Below are positions 16,304 through 24,353 of a stretch of 46,408 nucleotides of DNA, piece by piece. The notes under the pieces are model-generated. The model saw only the letters and a program-made list of their open reading frames with translations, did no database searches and was not told where the DNA came from. The position numbers and the translations under genes are program-made. Within the stretch, counting starts at the first letter, position 1; each line of letters starts with the position of its first letter. Source of the stretch: an uncultured Lachnospiraceae bacterium (GTDB taxonomy: Bacteria > Bacillota > Clostridia > Lachnospirales > Lachnospiraceae); assembly GCA_902785635.1 (NCBI GenBank), contig CACZZH010000014.1:1-46408 (forward strand), written 5' to 3'.

Positions 16304-17788
16304 TTGGATGCGAAAGAGCGTATTATTGAACAGAGAATAGCGAAGCGGCGGAAGAATGCACTGATCATGCGCACTCTGATCGCTGTGATGATCGTACTGA
16401 TCGTTCTTTTTGCAGTGATCCTTATCCACACGGGAATCCGCAGCGGCTCTTTTCAGAAAGCCTGGGATGATTTTATCCGCGTGATGACCGGGGCAGACAC
16501 ACAGGAGCAGACGGTGGATCCGAATGCACCGGTGGTCTCACCGGTGGAAGGAGGAGAAGCCGGCCTGCCGCAGGCTTTTGCAGATGAAGATATTCAGATG
16601 ATCCTTGCGGACGCAGCCAGGCTGGCCGCACAGTACAATTATTCGGAGGCGGTCTCGCTCTTAAAAGAGAGTCCGGGATACAATACGAACCCGCAGATGC
16701 AGAATGCGGTGGCTTCCTATCAGGCGCAGAAGGACGCCTGCGCAGCATATCCGGTGGATCAGATCACACATGTGTTTTTCCACACACTGGTAAAGGATAC
16801 GGCGAAAGCCTTTGACGGTGATGCAAATGAAGCCGGATACAATCAGGTGATGACGACCATTGACGAGTTCAACAGCATCATCTCCCAGATGTATGAAAAA
16901 GGATATGTGATGGTGAGCGTCCACGATATGTGTGAGGTACACGAGGACGGCAGTGTATCAAAGAAGGAGATCCGGCTGCCGGTCGGGAAGATTCCCTTTG
17001 TGCTCTCCCAGGACGATGTGAGTTACTATCATTACATGGTCGGCGACGGCTTTGCCCAGAAGCTGATCGTGGATGAGAACGGAAAGGTCAAAAATACGTA
17101 CATTGAGGATGACGGAAGCATCTCGGTCGGGGATTATGACATGGTGCCTCTGATCGATACGTTTGTGGAGGAACATCCGGATTTCGCTTACCACGGACAC
17201 AAGGGCATCATAGCACTGACCGGGTATGAGGGAGTGCTGGGATACCGGACCGACGAGGTGTACCGGACCCGCCAGGAGGACCGCCTGACCGCCTATCAGA
17301 GGGCGTTTCTGGATGCGACCCCGGATTTTGACTGGGATAAGGAAGTGGAGGAAGCCAGAAAGGTGGCGGATGCGATGAAGGCAGAGGGCTGGGAATTTGC
17401 CAGCCATACCTGGGGCCACATTAATCCGGTCGGCTACGGCTATGACGCTACCGTAAAGGACACCGGGCGGTGGCTTGAGAATGTTGCGCCGGTGGTAGGG
17501 GATACGGATGTGCTGATCTTCGCCTTCGGCGCGGATATCAACGACTGGACGCCCTATACACAGGAGAACGAATTCTTCCGGTATCTGAAGGAAAAGGGAT
17601 TTTCCATCTACTGCAATGTGGACGGCAGCCAGAAGTACTGGGTGCAGTTCGGCAGCGACTATATGCGCCAGGGCAGGCGCAATCTGGACGGATACCGGAT
17701 GTATTATAATCCGGAGATGCTGGAGGACCTTTTCGACGTCAGTCAGGCCTGGGACGAAGCCCGGCCGACTCCGGTACCGGAGATGTAA
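16304..17788 (+). CDS. Membrane-anchored polysaccharide deacetylase-family protein
   Basis: 494 residues. Seen: a basic N-terminus, a membrane segment at about 23-43, a Pro/Val/Gly linker, a helical region near 95-150, then an NodB-like carbohydrate esterase 4 domain with FVLSQDDVSYY (catalytic/metal Asp pair), YHGHKGIIAL, EFASHTWGHINP (metal His pair) and FAFGADINDW. Known: such enzymes remove acetyl groups from peptidoglycan or other glycans outside the cell. The domain is interrupted by longer loops than classical chitin deacetylases. It starts with TTG at 16304, 8 nt after GGAGG; the nearby ATG at 16308 is in another frame. Confidence 0.85.
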   Translation: MDAKERIIEQRIAKRRKNALIMRTLIAVMIVLIVLFAVILIHTGIRSGSFQKAWDDFIRVMTGADTQEQTVDPNAPVVSPVEGGEAGLPQAFADEDIQMILADAARLAAQYNYSEAVSLLKESPGYNTNPQMQNAVASYQAQKDACAAYPVDQITHVFFHTLVKDTAKAFDGDANEAGYNQVMTTIDEFNSIISQMYEKGYVMVSVHDMCEVHEDGSVSKKEIRLPVGKIPFVLSQDDVSYYHYMVGDGFAQKLIVDENGKVKNTYIEDDGSISVGDYDMVPLIDTFVEEHPDFAYHGHKGIIALTGYEGVLGYRTDEVYRTRQEDRLTAYQRAFLDATPDFDWDKEVEEARKVADAMKAEGWEFASHTWGHINPVGYGYDATVKDTGRWLENVAPVVGDTDVLIFAFGADINDWTPYTQENEFFRYLKEKGFSIYCNVDGSQKYWVQFGSDYMRQGRRNLDGYRMYYNPEMLEDLFDVSQAWDEARPTPVPEM

Positions 17789-17809
17789 AAAAAGAATGTG
17801 AGAGGTGGT

Positions 17810-17835
17810 GTTCAGAAACCGGGAGGGTTCTGAAC
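17810..17835 (+). promoter_or_regulatory. Hairpin before pyrF, PyrR-site-like
   Basis: GTTCAGAAACC (17810-17820) pairs with GGTTCTGAAC (17826-17835) with one bulged A and a 5-nt loop. The tip AACC-GGGA-GGGTT partly resembles the PyrR-binding hairpin consensus (ARUCCNGNGAGGYU), differing by a one-base gap. It ends 7 nt before the pyrF ribosome site (AAAAAGGAGG), so it could act on translation. No terminator follows. Confidence 0.4.
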
Positions 17836-17858
17836 AGCTGCAAAAAGGAGGACGCGCT

Positions 17859-18779
17859 ATGATCAACAAACTGATAGAACAGATTCGAAAAAAACAGGCT
17901 CCGATCGTGGTGGGACTGGACCCGATGCTTGGCTATATTCCGAAACATATCCTGGATGCGGCATTTGCGCAGTTCGGGGAGACCCTTGAAGGGGCCGGAG
18001 AAGCCGTGTGGCAGTACAACCGCGCGATCGTGGACGCGGTATACGAGCTGGTGCCGGCGGTAAAGCCGCAGATCGCCATGTACGAACAGTTCGGCCTGCC
18101 GGGACTGGAAGCGTTCCGGAAGACGGTGGACTATTGCCGTGAAAAGGGCCTTGTGGTGATCGGGGACGTGAAGAGAGGAGATATCGGCTCCACCAGCGCA
18201 GCTTACGCGGCAGCACATCTCGGCAGAGTGCAGGTGGGATCTGCGTCTTTCACTCCCTTTGGAGAGGATTTTGCCACTGTAAATCCCTATCTCGGGACTG
18301 ACGGGATCAAGCCGTTCCTCGATGTGTGCGCACAGGAAAAGAAAGGAATCTTTATCCTGGTAAAGACGTCAAATCCGTCCAGCGGGGAATTTCAGGACCG
18401 CCTGATCGACGGAAGGCCGCTGTATGAGCTGGTCGGCGAAAAAGTGAATGAGTGGGCTGCCGGCTGCATGGGAGATACGTACAGCTATGTAGGCGCGGTG
18501 GTGGGAGCCACTTACCCGGAGATGGGAAGAACGCTCCGCCGGATCATGCCCAGGTCCTATATCCTGGTACCCGGATACGGTGCCCAGGGAGGAAAAGGAA
18601 AGGATCTGAAACCGTTCTTTAATGAAGACGGTCTTGGGGCGATCATCAACAGCTCCCGCGGGATCATTGCCGCGTACAAACAGGAAAAATATGCCGCCTT
18701 CGGGGAGGCTGGCTTCGCGGATGCAAGCCGGGCGGCTGTGCTGGATATGAAGGAAGATATCATGCAGGCGCTTGGCTGA
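17859..18779 (+). CDS. pyrF: Orotidine-5'-phosphate decarboxylase
   Basis: Last step of UMP synthesis: OMP to UMP plus CO2. 306 residues, the longer 'type 2' form of the enzyme. Seen: VGLDPMLGYIP at the N-terminus, AVKPQIAMYEQFG, the catalytic VIGDVKRGDIGSTSAAYA (Lys between two Asp), FILVKTSNPSSGEFQ, VGAVVGATYPEMG and the phosphate-binding LVPGYGAQGG near the end, with NSSRGIIAAY. The ATG at 17859 follows AAAAAGGAGG by 7 nt. It heads the pyrF-pyrK-pyrD-pyrE cluster, all on the plus strand. Confidence 0.96.
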   Translation: MINKLIEQIRKKQAPIVVGLDPMLGYIPKHILDAAFAQFGETLEGAGEAVWQYNRAIVDAVYELVPAVKPQIAMYEQFGLPGLEAFRKTVDYCREKGLVVIGDVKRGDIGSTSAAYAAAHLGRVQVGSASFTPFGEDFATVNPYLGTDGIKPFLDVCAQEKKGIFILVKTSNPSSGEFQDRLIDGRPLYELVGEKVNEWAAGCMGDTYSYVGAVVGATYPEMGRTLRRIMPRSYILVPGYGAQGGKGKDLKPFFNEDGLGAIINSSRGIIAAYKQEKYAAFGEAGFADASRAAVLDMKEDIMQALG

Positions 18780-18815
18780 GAGCTGCAGGACATCATCCGG
18801 GTCACATTCGAAAGC

Positions 18816-18879
18816 ACAGACACGCGATAACACAGACCCGCGAAAATACAGACACGCAGAAGTACAGACTTGTGAATCA
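18816..18879 (+). repeat. Degenerate 16-bp tandem repeat (4 units) between pyrF and pyrK
   Basis: Four consecutive 16-bp units beginning ACAGAC at 18816, 18832, 18848 and 18864 (for example ACAGACACGCGATAAC, ACAGACCCGCGAAAAT). They fill most of the 122-bp gap and contain no gene. Confidence 0.75.
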
Positions 18880-18901
18880 GTAATGCAGAAGGAGCATATA
18901 A

Positions 18902-19681
18902 ATGGAAGCGGAAAAAGTGTTTGCCAGAGCGCTGGTCCTTGGACAGGAGAGTGTCGGGACACAGATCTTCAGCCTGCTGCTGGAGGAGAAAACGGTCGCG
19001 GCGCTGGCAAAACCGGGACAGTTTGTTTCGGTGTATTGTCATGACCGGAGCAGGCTGCTGCCGAGGCCGATCAGTATCTGCGAAGCGGATCCGGCTGCCG
19101 GGACAGTGCGGCTGGTCTATCGTATCGCGGGAGAAGGCACCAGAGAGTTTGCCGCTTTGAAGACGGGGGATATGGTGGAGATCCTGGGACCTCTCGGGAA
19201 CGGCTTCCCTCTGGAGGAAGCAGAAGGGAAAAGAGCCTTTCTGATCGGAGGCGGTATCGGCATACCACCTCTGGTGGAGCTTGCAAAGCGTCTGCCCGGG
19301 AAGAAACAGATCATTGCCGGATACCGGGATGAACTGTTCCTGACACAGGAATTGTCCCGCCGCGGGGAGCTGTTCATCGCGACGGAAGACGGGAGCACCG
19401 GTACAAAGGGCAATGTGCTGGACTGCATACGGGAAAACGGACTTACGGCGGATATCATTTTTGCCTGCGGACCTACTCCGATGCTTCGCGCGCTCAAAGC
19501 TTATGCCGAAACGGAGAAGATCCCCTGCTATCTTTCGCTGGAGCAGCGTATGGCCTGCGGTATCGGAGCCTGTCTGGCCTGTGTTTGTCATACGACGGAG
19601 AAGGACGAACACTCTCAGGTAAAGAATAAAAGGATCTGTGCGGAAGGGCCGGTATTTGAAGCCGGGGAGATCGTGCTGTAG
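18902..19681 (+). CDS. pyrK: Dihydroorotate dehydrogenase electron-transfer subunit
   Basis: Flavin and [2Fe-2S] subunit of class 1B dihydroorotate dehydrogenase; passes electrons from PyrD's FMN to NAD+. 259 residues. Seen: FAD-binding RPISICEAD and GTREFAALKTGD, an NAD-binding GGGIGIPPLVEL (glycine-rich) and FACGPTPMLRAL, and the iron-sulfur cluster cysteines in RMACGIGACLACVCHT plus a later Cys in KRICAEGPVF. The start follows AAGGAG. The start of pyrD is 13 bp downstream, supporting a heterotetramer made from one transcript. Confidence 0.95.
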   Translation: MEAEKVFARALVLGQESVGTQIFSLLLEEKTVAALAKPGQFVSVYCHDRSRLLPRPISICEADPAAGTVRLVYRIAGEGTREFAALKTGDMVEILGPLGNGFPLEEAEGKRAFLIGGGIGIPPLVELAKRLPGKKQIIAGYRDELFLTQELSRRGELFIATEDGSTGTKGNVLDCIRENGLTADIIFACGPTPMLRALKAYAETEKIPCYLSLEQRMACGIGACLACVCHTTEKDEHSQVKNKRICAEGPVFEAGEIVL

Positions 19682-19694
19682 GAAGGGAACTGCC

Positions 19695-20693
19695 ATGACA
19701 GAAAAGTTTGAAAGCGATGCTTTCACCCGTTCGTCCACAGGCGCGCACGACGCGGGCAGGACGGAGGAGAGAAATGAGAACAGAAAAGTCCGTACGGCAG
19801 TTGAGATCGCCGGCGTGACTTTGAAAAATCCGGTGATGACAGCCTCCGGGACTTTCGGGTCCGGTATGGAATACGGGCAGCTGACGGATCTTTCCGCGCT
19901 GGGAGCCGTTGTGACCAAAGGAGTGGCGAATGTGCCCTGGAGCGGAAATGATGTTCCGCGGATCGCCGAAACACCTTCCGGTATGATGAATGCGATCGGG
20001 CTGCAGAACCCCGGGATCGATACATTTATCCGCAGGGATCTGGCATTTCTTGAAAAAGCGGACACCAGGGTGATCGTCAATGTGTGCGGAAGAAGCATCC
20101 AGGATTACTGTGAGACCGCAGAGCGGCTCTCCGGGGAAAAGCGGGTCGATCTGCTGGAGATCAATATTTCCTGTCCCAACGTAAAGGAAGGCGGGATCGC
20201 CTTCGGACAGGATCCGAAATGTGCGATGGAGGTGACTGCGGCGGTCAAGAGGGTCGCAAAAGTGCCGGTGATCCTGAAGCTCAGCCCCAACGTGACAGAT
20301 ATTGCGGAGATGGCAAAGGCCGTGGAGGCGGGCGGAGCGGACGCGGTGTCGCTGATCAACACACTCACGGGAATGAAGATCGATATTCACCGGAGGACCT
20401 TTGCGCTGGCCAACCGGACCGGCGGAGTGTCGGGACCGGCGATCCGGCCGATCGCGGTGCGGATGGTGTATCAGGCGGCGCACGCCGTGAAGATCCCGGT
20501 GATCGGGATGGGAGGCATCACCTGTGCGGAGGACGCGCTTGAGTTTCTGATGGCGGGAGCGAGCGCGGTGGCAGTGGGTACGGCTCATTTCCGCGATCCC
20601 TTTGCTTCTGTGAAGACTGCCCGGGGAATCGCCGCGTTTATGGAAGAGGAAGGCATTGAGGATATCCGGGAACTGATCGGATGCGTGGACTGA
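19695..20693 (+). CDS. pyrD: Dihydroorotate dehydrogenase, catalytic subunit (class 1B)
   Basis: Oxidises dihydroorotate to orotate with FMN. Seen: VEIAGVTLKNPVMTASGTFGSG, GVANVPWSGNDVPR, INISCPNVKEGG (catalytic Cys loop), LKLSPNVTD, SLINTLTGMKID, and phosphate-binding GMGGI and AVAVGTAHF. From the ATG at 19695 (after GGAAGG) it is 332 residues, with about 30 N-terminal residues that do not resemble the family. A better ribosome site (GGAGGAG) and ATG sit at 19773-19775 in another frame that stops after 13 codons. That pattern suggests an indel near the start or an unusual initiation, but the main frame is open throughout. Confidence 0.94.
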   Translation: MTEKFESDAFTRSSTGAHDAGRTEERNENRKVRTAVEIAGVTLKNPVMTASGTFGSGMEYGQLTDLSALGAVVTKGVANVPWSGNDVPRIAETPSGMMNAIGLQNPGIDTFIRRDLAFLEKADTRVIVNVCGRSIQDYCETAERLSGEKRVDLLEINISCPNVKEGGIAFGQDPKCAMEVTAAVKRVAKVPVILKLSPNVTDIAEMAKAVEAGGADAVSLINTLTGMKIDIHRRTFALANRTGGVSGPAIRPIAVRMVYQAAHAVKIPVIGMGGITCAEDALEFLMAGASAVAVGTAHFRDPFASVKTARGIAAFMEEEGIEDIRELIGCVD

Positions 20694-20809
20694 CGCTGCT
20701 TCGACGGCAGGGATGTGTGGACAGCCACTGTTCCGGCTGACGGAGAGTAATACAGGGATATGGACCGGCAGCGGCATCCGGAAGGAACTGCCGGAGAGAC
20801 GGAGGATGT

Positions 20810-21484
20810 ATGGAGCAATACAAGAAAGAGTTTATCGACTTTATGGTGGAATGCCAGGTGCTGCGTTTTGGCGATTTTGTGACAAAGAGCGGAAGGAAGA
20901 CACCGTTCTTCATCAACACAGGGTTCTACCGCACCGGTTCGGCACTGCACCGACTTGGAGGATACTATGCCAAGGCGATCGAGCAGAATTTCGGTCTGGA
21001 TTTTGATGTGCTTTTCGGGCCGGCTTACAAAGGAATCCCGCTGAGTGTGGCAGCCTCCATCGCCATCAGTGAGAACTACGGAAAAGATGTCCGTTACTGT
21101 TCCAACCGGAAAGAGATCAAGGATCACGGAGACAAAGGAATCCTGCTGGGCAGTCCGCTGCAGGACGGCGACCGGGTGGTGATCATTGAAGATGTGACTA
21201 CTGCCGGCACTTCGATCCGGGAGACGATGCCGATCCTGAGCGCACAGGGTAAGGTGCAGCCGGTGGGCCTGGTGGTCTCTGTGGACCGTATGGAGCGGGG
21301 CACCGGGGAAAAGAGCGCTCTGGAGGAGATCGAGGAAAATTTTGGGCTGAAGACGGCGTCGATCGTGACGATGGCAGAAGTGACCGAATATCTGTACGGG
21401 AGAGACTGCGGCGGCAAGGTGCTGATCGATGATGCGATGAAGGCTGCGATCGATGCATATTATGAGCAGTATGGAGTGCATTAA
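20810..21484 (+). CDS. pyrE: Orotate phosphoribosyltransferase
   Basis: Joins orotate with PRPP to give OMP, the step before PyrF. 224 residues. Seen: an N-terminal helical part with RFGDFVTKSGRKTPFFINTG, a substrate loop FGPAYKGIPLSVA, the flexible-loop RKEIKDHGDKG and the PRPP-binding VVIIEDVTTAGTSIRE. The start ATG follows GGAGG by 4 nt. It is the last gene of the pyrimidine cluster; pyrB, pyrC, pyrI and carAB are not in the window. Confidence 0.96.
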   Translation: MEQYKKEFIDFMVECQVLRFGDFVTKSGRKTPFFINTGFYRTGSALHRLGGYYAKAIEQNFGLDFDVLFGPAYKGIPLSVAASIAISENYGKDVRYCSNRKEIKDHGDKGILLGSPLQDGDRVVIIEDVTTAGTSIRETMPILSAQGKVQPVGLVVSVDRMERGTGEKSALEEIEENFGLKTASIVTMAEVTEYLYGRDCGGKVLIDDAMKAAIDAYYEQYGVH

Positions 21485-21565
21485 GGACGCTGCGAAGCCG
21501 TGTACCCGCGTGGGGCATGAGCATGACAGCCGCAGACGAAACAGAGCATGAGGAGGAGTTATCTG

Positions 21566-21724
21566 ATGAACCAACAGGAAAAACTTTACAATACAGTTCG
21601 TACATCCGGAGTGATCGGAATCGTATCAGGCGCAGTAGTGATCGTCTTCAGTGTGGCAGCCGGTGTGCTGATGATCGTGAGCGGCGCGAAGCTGCTGTTT
21701 GCGAAGAAAAATGTTCTGATTTAA
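21566..21724 (+). CDS. Small two-helix-length membrane protein (52 residues)
   Basis: A short gene with a good ribosome site (AGGAGGAG, ATG at 21566), ending at TAA. The product starts MNQQEKLYNTVRTSG and has one long, glycine- and valine-rich hydrophobic stretch from about residue 13 to 45, then KKNVLI. It would be a single- or hairpin-spanning membrane protein. The next small membrane protein gene begins 10 bp later, so they are probably translated together. No function known. Confidence 0.7.
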   Translation: MNQQEKLYNTVRTSGVIGIVSGAVVIVFSVAAGVLMIVSGAKLLFAKKNVLI

Positions 21725-21734
21725 GGAAGATGAT

Positions 21735-22061
21735 ATGGATACGGAATTTGACGAGTTATTTTCGTTTAAGGAATACAATCATTCACCCGACGGGATCCTG
21801 GCAACCGTGCTTGGAGGCATTTCGGCGGTCGTGTTCGTGACGCTTTCCGTCATCTGCATGATGCTGGACGGCAAGGCGGGAGTGTGGACGGGAAGTTTCG
21901 GTTTTACAGCACTTTTTCTGGCATTTCTCGGAATGGTGCGCGGGCTTCACAGCTTTCAGGACCAGTGCAGATCCTATCGGCTGAGCAAGATCGGGACGCT
22001 GCTGAGCGGCATTATGGTCGCCATCTGGTTTCTGACTTTCTGCGTGGGGCTGGCTTCCTGA
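21735..22061 (+). CDS. Three-to-four-helix membrane protein, possibly DUF6142
   Basis: 108 residues with an acidic start (MDTEFDELFSFKEYNHSP), then three clear hydrophobic segments (about 22-43, 50-68 and 85-106). The phrase FSFKEYNHSPDG is what I associate with the DUF6142 group, but this is from memory and not certain. A GGAAG ribosome site precedes it. It lies 10 bp after the 52-residue membrane gene; the two form a likely small membrane pair of unknown role. Confidence 0.65.
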   Translation: MDTEFDELFSFKEYNHSPDGILATVLGGISAVVFVTLSVICMMLDGKAGVWTGSFGFTALFLAFLGMVRGLHSFQDQCRSYRLSKIGTLLSGIMVAIWFLTFCVGLAS

Positions 22062-22104
22062 TCCGGTCATGGAATGTCCAAAAGCTTCGGGACAGAAGGC
22101 AGGA

Positions 22105-22150
22105 ATACCAAAGCATTCTTGAATACTCGCTCGCGTGCATTGCGCGATGA
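22105..22150. repeat. Intergenic inverted-repeat element ending TTGCGCGATGA
   Basis: An imperfect hairpin (ATACTCGC/GCGTGCAT, 22123-22140) is followed by TTGCGCGATGA (22140-22150). The same 11 bp follow a hairpin at 37953-37974, before the PLP-enzyme gene. It looks like a dispersed intergenic element of this genome. Confidence 0.4.
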
Positions 22151-22182
22151 GGAATAAAAAAGCAGAGGGGAAGGACCTGTGT

Positions 22183-24312
22183 ATGAGTAAAGAGTTAGGG
22201 GAACCCTCCTTTGAAGTACTGCAGGAGCGGTATGATCTGGCAATGGGAAGGATCCGGGAGATCGCTTTGGATCCGGCTTTAGAGGGGGAATCGGGAGACT
22301 ATTTTTCAAAAATGGCGCAGCATCTGCAGATGCTCGGACAGACGCGGGAGTGGCTGCTTGAAGGAGCGGCGGATACGGCGGACGGGGAGACCTTAAGGGT
22401 GCGCAATCAGGATCTGTACCGGGATCTTCTGGAGGATCATTATGCCCGGTGCTGGGCAAATCCCCGCAGGGCAGCGAAAGCCTTCGGATCAAATACGGGA
22501 GCACTGATGGCCATGCTCGCTGCGGAGCTGTATGAATTGCCGGGTCTTGTGTATGAGAGCGCTGCGGTCCGTGTTCCGGTTCCATACTGGTCCCTGGCTG
22601 CCCTGGAAGAGCTGACCGCATCACTGGAGCTTTTCATAGAGATCTTCAGTCTGTTCACATCGTCGGCAGAAGAAGGGAAAACTCCTGCGCCGGCAAGGAT
22701 CCGGGAGACTCTTTACTGGTTTTTCAGTGATTATACCGATGTGTTTGCTGCCCAGAGGGTCCTGGATGCCATTGATCCGGGGCGGGACTTTGCCGTGCGG
22801 ATCGTGATGGACAGTGACCTTACGGATCTGCGGTATCTGTACCGGTACGGGGAGTACGTCACGGACAATGAGCTGGATACGGCCCGGTTCCTGAACAGCC
22901 GTACATCGGAGGAGATCGAAGCGATGGCCCGTACCTTTACCGAAGGATATCGGACGGGATTTGTAAAAGCCGGCAAGGATCTGTCCCGGAAAAAGACGGT
23001 AAATATCCGTTATCAGCTGGGCTTTGAGCGGATGGTGCGGGAAGCTGTGCGGCAGTTTGAGGCAATGGGACTGCAGCCGGTGATCTACCGGAGGGCACTG
23101 AGCCGGATCTGCAAGAATCAGGTCGCACGGACCGGTTACAGCGGAGCCCTGGCGAATCCACAGTTTGACTATGATCACAAGGAGGACCAGGCACTGTTCC
23201 TGGACAAAGCCTATGTGCACCGGAAACTGGATGTGATGCGCACGGCTTATGAAGCAAACCGGGAAACAGCAGGGGAACATGCCGGCCCGGCGGTGATCGA
23301 AGTGTTCGGGGAACCGCCTTTCACTCCGAAGGAGTGTCCCGGCGCGCTCCGGCTCGGACGCAAAGGACAGGCACTGTCTGCCACCCTGCTGCAGCAGACA
23401 GCGCAGCTGACGAATACCTACATCATCGGGGAAGAACGCAGCTTTACGATCATTGCCTTTCCTTCGCCGCGGATCGGTCCGGCTTTTGAAGAGATCTTCC
23501 GTGACACCATGGCAGTCAATACCATGGACAGCCGGAAATATGAAAAGATCCAGCAGTTTCTGATCGATGCGCTGGATCAGGCGGAGAGCGTGCATGTGAC
23601 AGGCCGGTGCGGCAACCGGACTGACCTTACGATCGCTCTGGCGCCTCTTGCCGATCCGGAAAAGCAGACGAATTTTGAAAACTGTGTGGCGGACGTGAAT
23701 ATTCCCGTGGGGGAGGTGTTTACTTCACCGCAGCTGGAGGGGACCAACGGTGTGCTGCATGTATCCCAGGTATATCTGAACGGCCTGGATTATCATGACC
23801 TGAGCCTGACATTTAAAGACGGCATGATCACGGATTACGGGTGCGGCGGCTTTGAGAGCGAAGAAGCCGGACGGGAATATGTGAAGAATACCGTGCTCTT
23901 CCATCATGAGACGCTTCCGATGGGGGAATTCGCCATCGGTACGAACACGGCGGCTTACGCCATGTCCGTGCGCTATGGAATCGGAGCACAGCTGCCGATT
24001 CTGATCGCAGAAAAATGCGGGCCTCATTTTGCAGTGGGAGACACATGCTACAGCTGGGAAGAGGATGTGCCGGTCTTTAATCCCGACGGCAAAGAAGTGA
24101 CCGCCCGGGACAACAGCGTATCCCTGATGCGCAGGGAAGATCCGGGCAAAGCCTATTTCGGCTGCCACACGGATATTACGATTCCCTATTCCCAGCTCGG
24201 CAGCGTGGAGCTTTGCTGCAGGGACGGTTCGAAAGTGCTGCTGCTTTCGGAGGGAAGGTTTGTGCTTCCCGGAACGTTGGAACTGAACAGTCCGCTGGAG
24301 GGACTGGAATGA
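22183..24312 (+). CDS. Aminopeptidase, M29-like catalytic domain with long N-terminal region
   Basis: 709 residues from the ATG at 22183 (after AGGGGAAGGA); an ATG 12 codons upstream lacks a ribosome site. Seen: an N-terminal all-helical region of about 350 residues with no recognised motif, then an M29 (AmpT/PepS-type) metallopeptidase part with TGRCGNRTDLTIAL, NIPVGEVFTSPQLEGTNGV (metal Glu), GCGGFESEEAG, FHHETLPMGEFAIGTNTAAY and CGPHFAVGDTCYSW (metal His region). M29 enzymes are normally near 410 residues, so this one carries an extra N-terminal domain. It probably cleaves N-terminal residues of peptides in the cytoplasm. Confidence 0.85.
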   Translation: MSKELGEPSFEVLQERYDLAMGRIREIALDPALEGESGDYFSKMAQHLQMLGQTREWLLEGAADTADGETLRVRNQDLYRDLLEDHYARCWANPRRAAKAFGSNTGALMAMLAAELYELPGLVYESAAVRVPVPYWSLAALEELTASLELFIEIFSLFTSSAEEGKTPAPARIRETLYWFFSDYTDVFAAQRVLDAIDPGRDFAVRIVMDSDLTDLRYLYRYGEYVTDNELDTARFLNSRTSEEIEAMARTFTEGYRTGFVKAGKDLSRKKTVNIRYQLGFERMVREAVRQFEAMGLQPVIYRRALSRICKNQVARTGYSGALANPQFDYDHKEDQALFLDKAYVHRKLDVMRTAYEANRETAGEHAGPAVIEVFGEPPFTPKECPGALRLGRKGQALSATLLQQTAQLTNTYIIGEERSFTIIAFPSPRIGPAFEEIFRDTMAVNTMDSRKYEKIQQFLIDALDQAESVHVTGRCGNRTDLTIALAPLADPEKQTNFENCVADVNIPVGEVFTSPQLEGTNGVLHVSQVYLNGLDYHDLSLTFKDGMITDYGCGGFESEEAGREYVKNTVLFHHETLPMGEFAIGTNTAAYAMSVRYGIGAQLPILIAEKCGPHFAVGDTCYSWEEDVPVFNPDGKEVTARDNSVSLMRREDPGKAYFGCHTDITIPYSQLGSVELCCRDGSKVLLLSEGRFVLPGTLELNSPLEGLE

Positions 24313-24353
24313 TTATGAAAGAATGATCCCGCAAGGGACGGAAAGGGGCGCTT

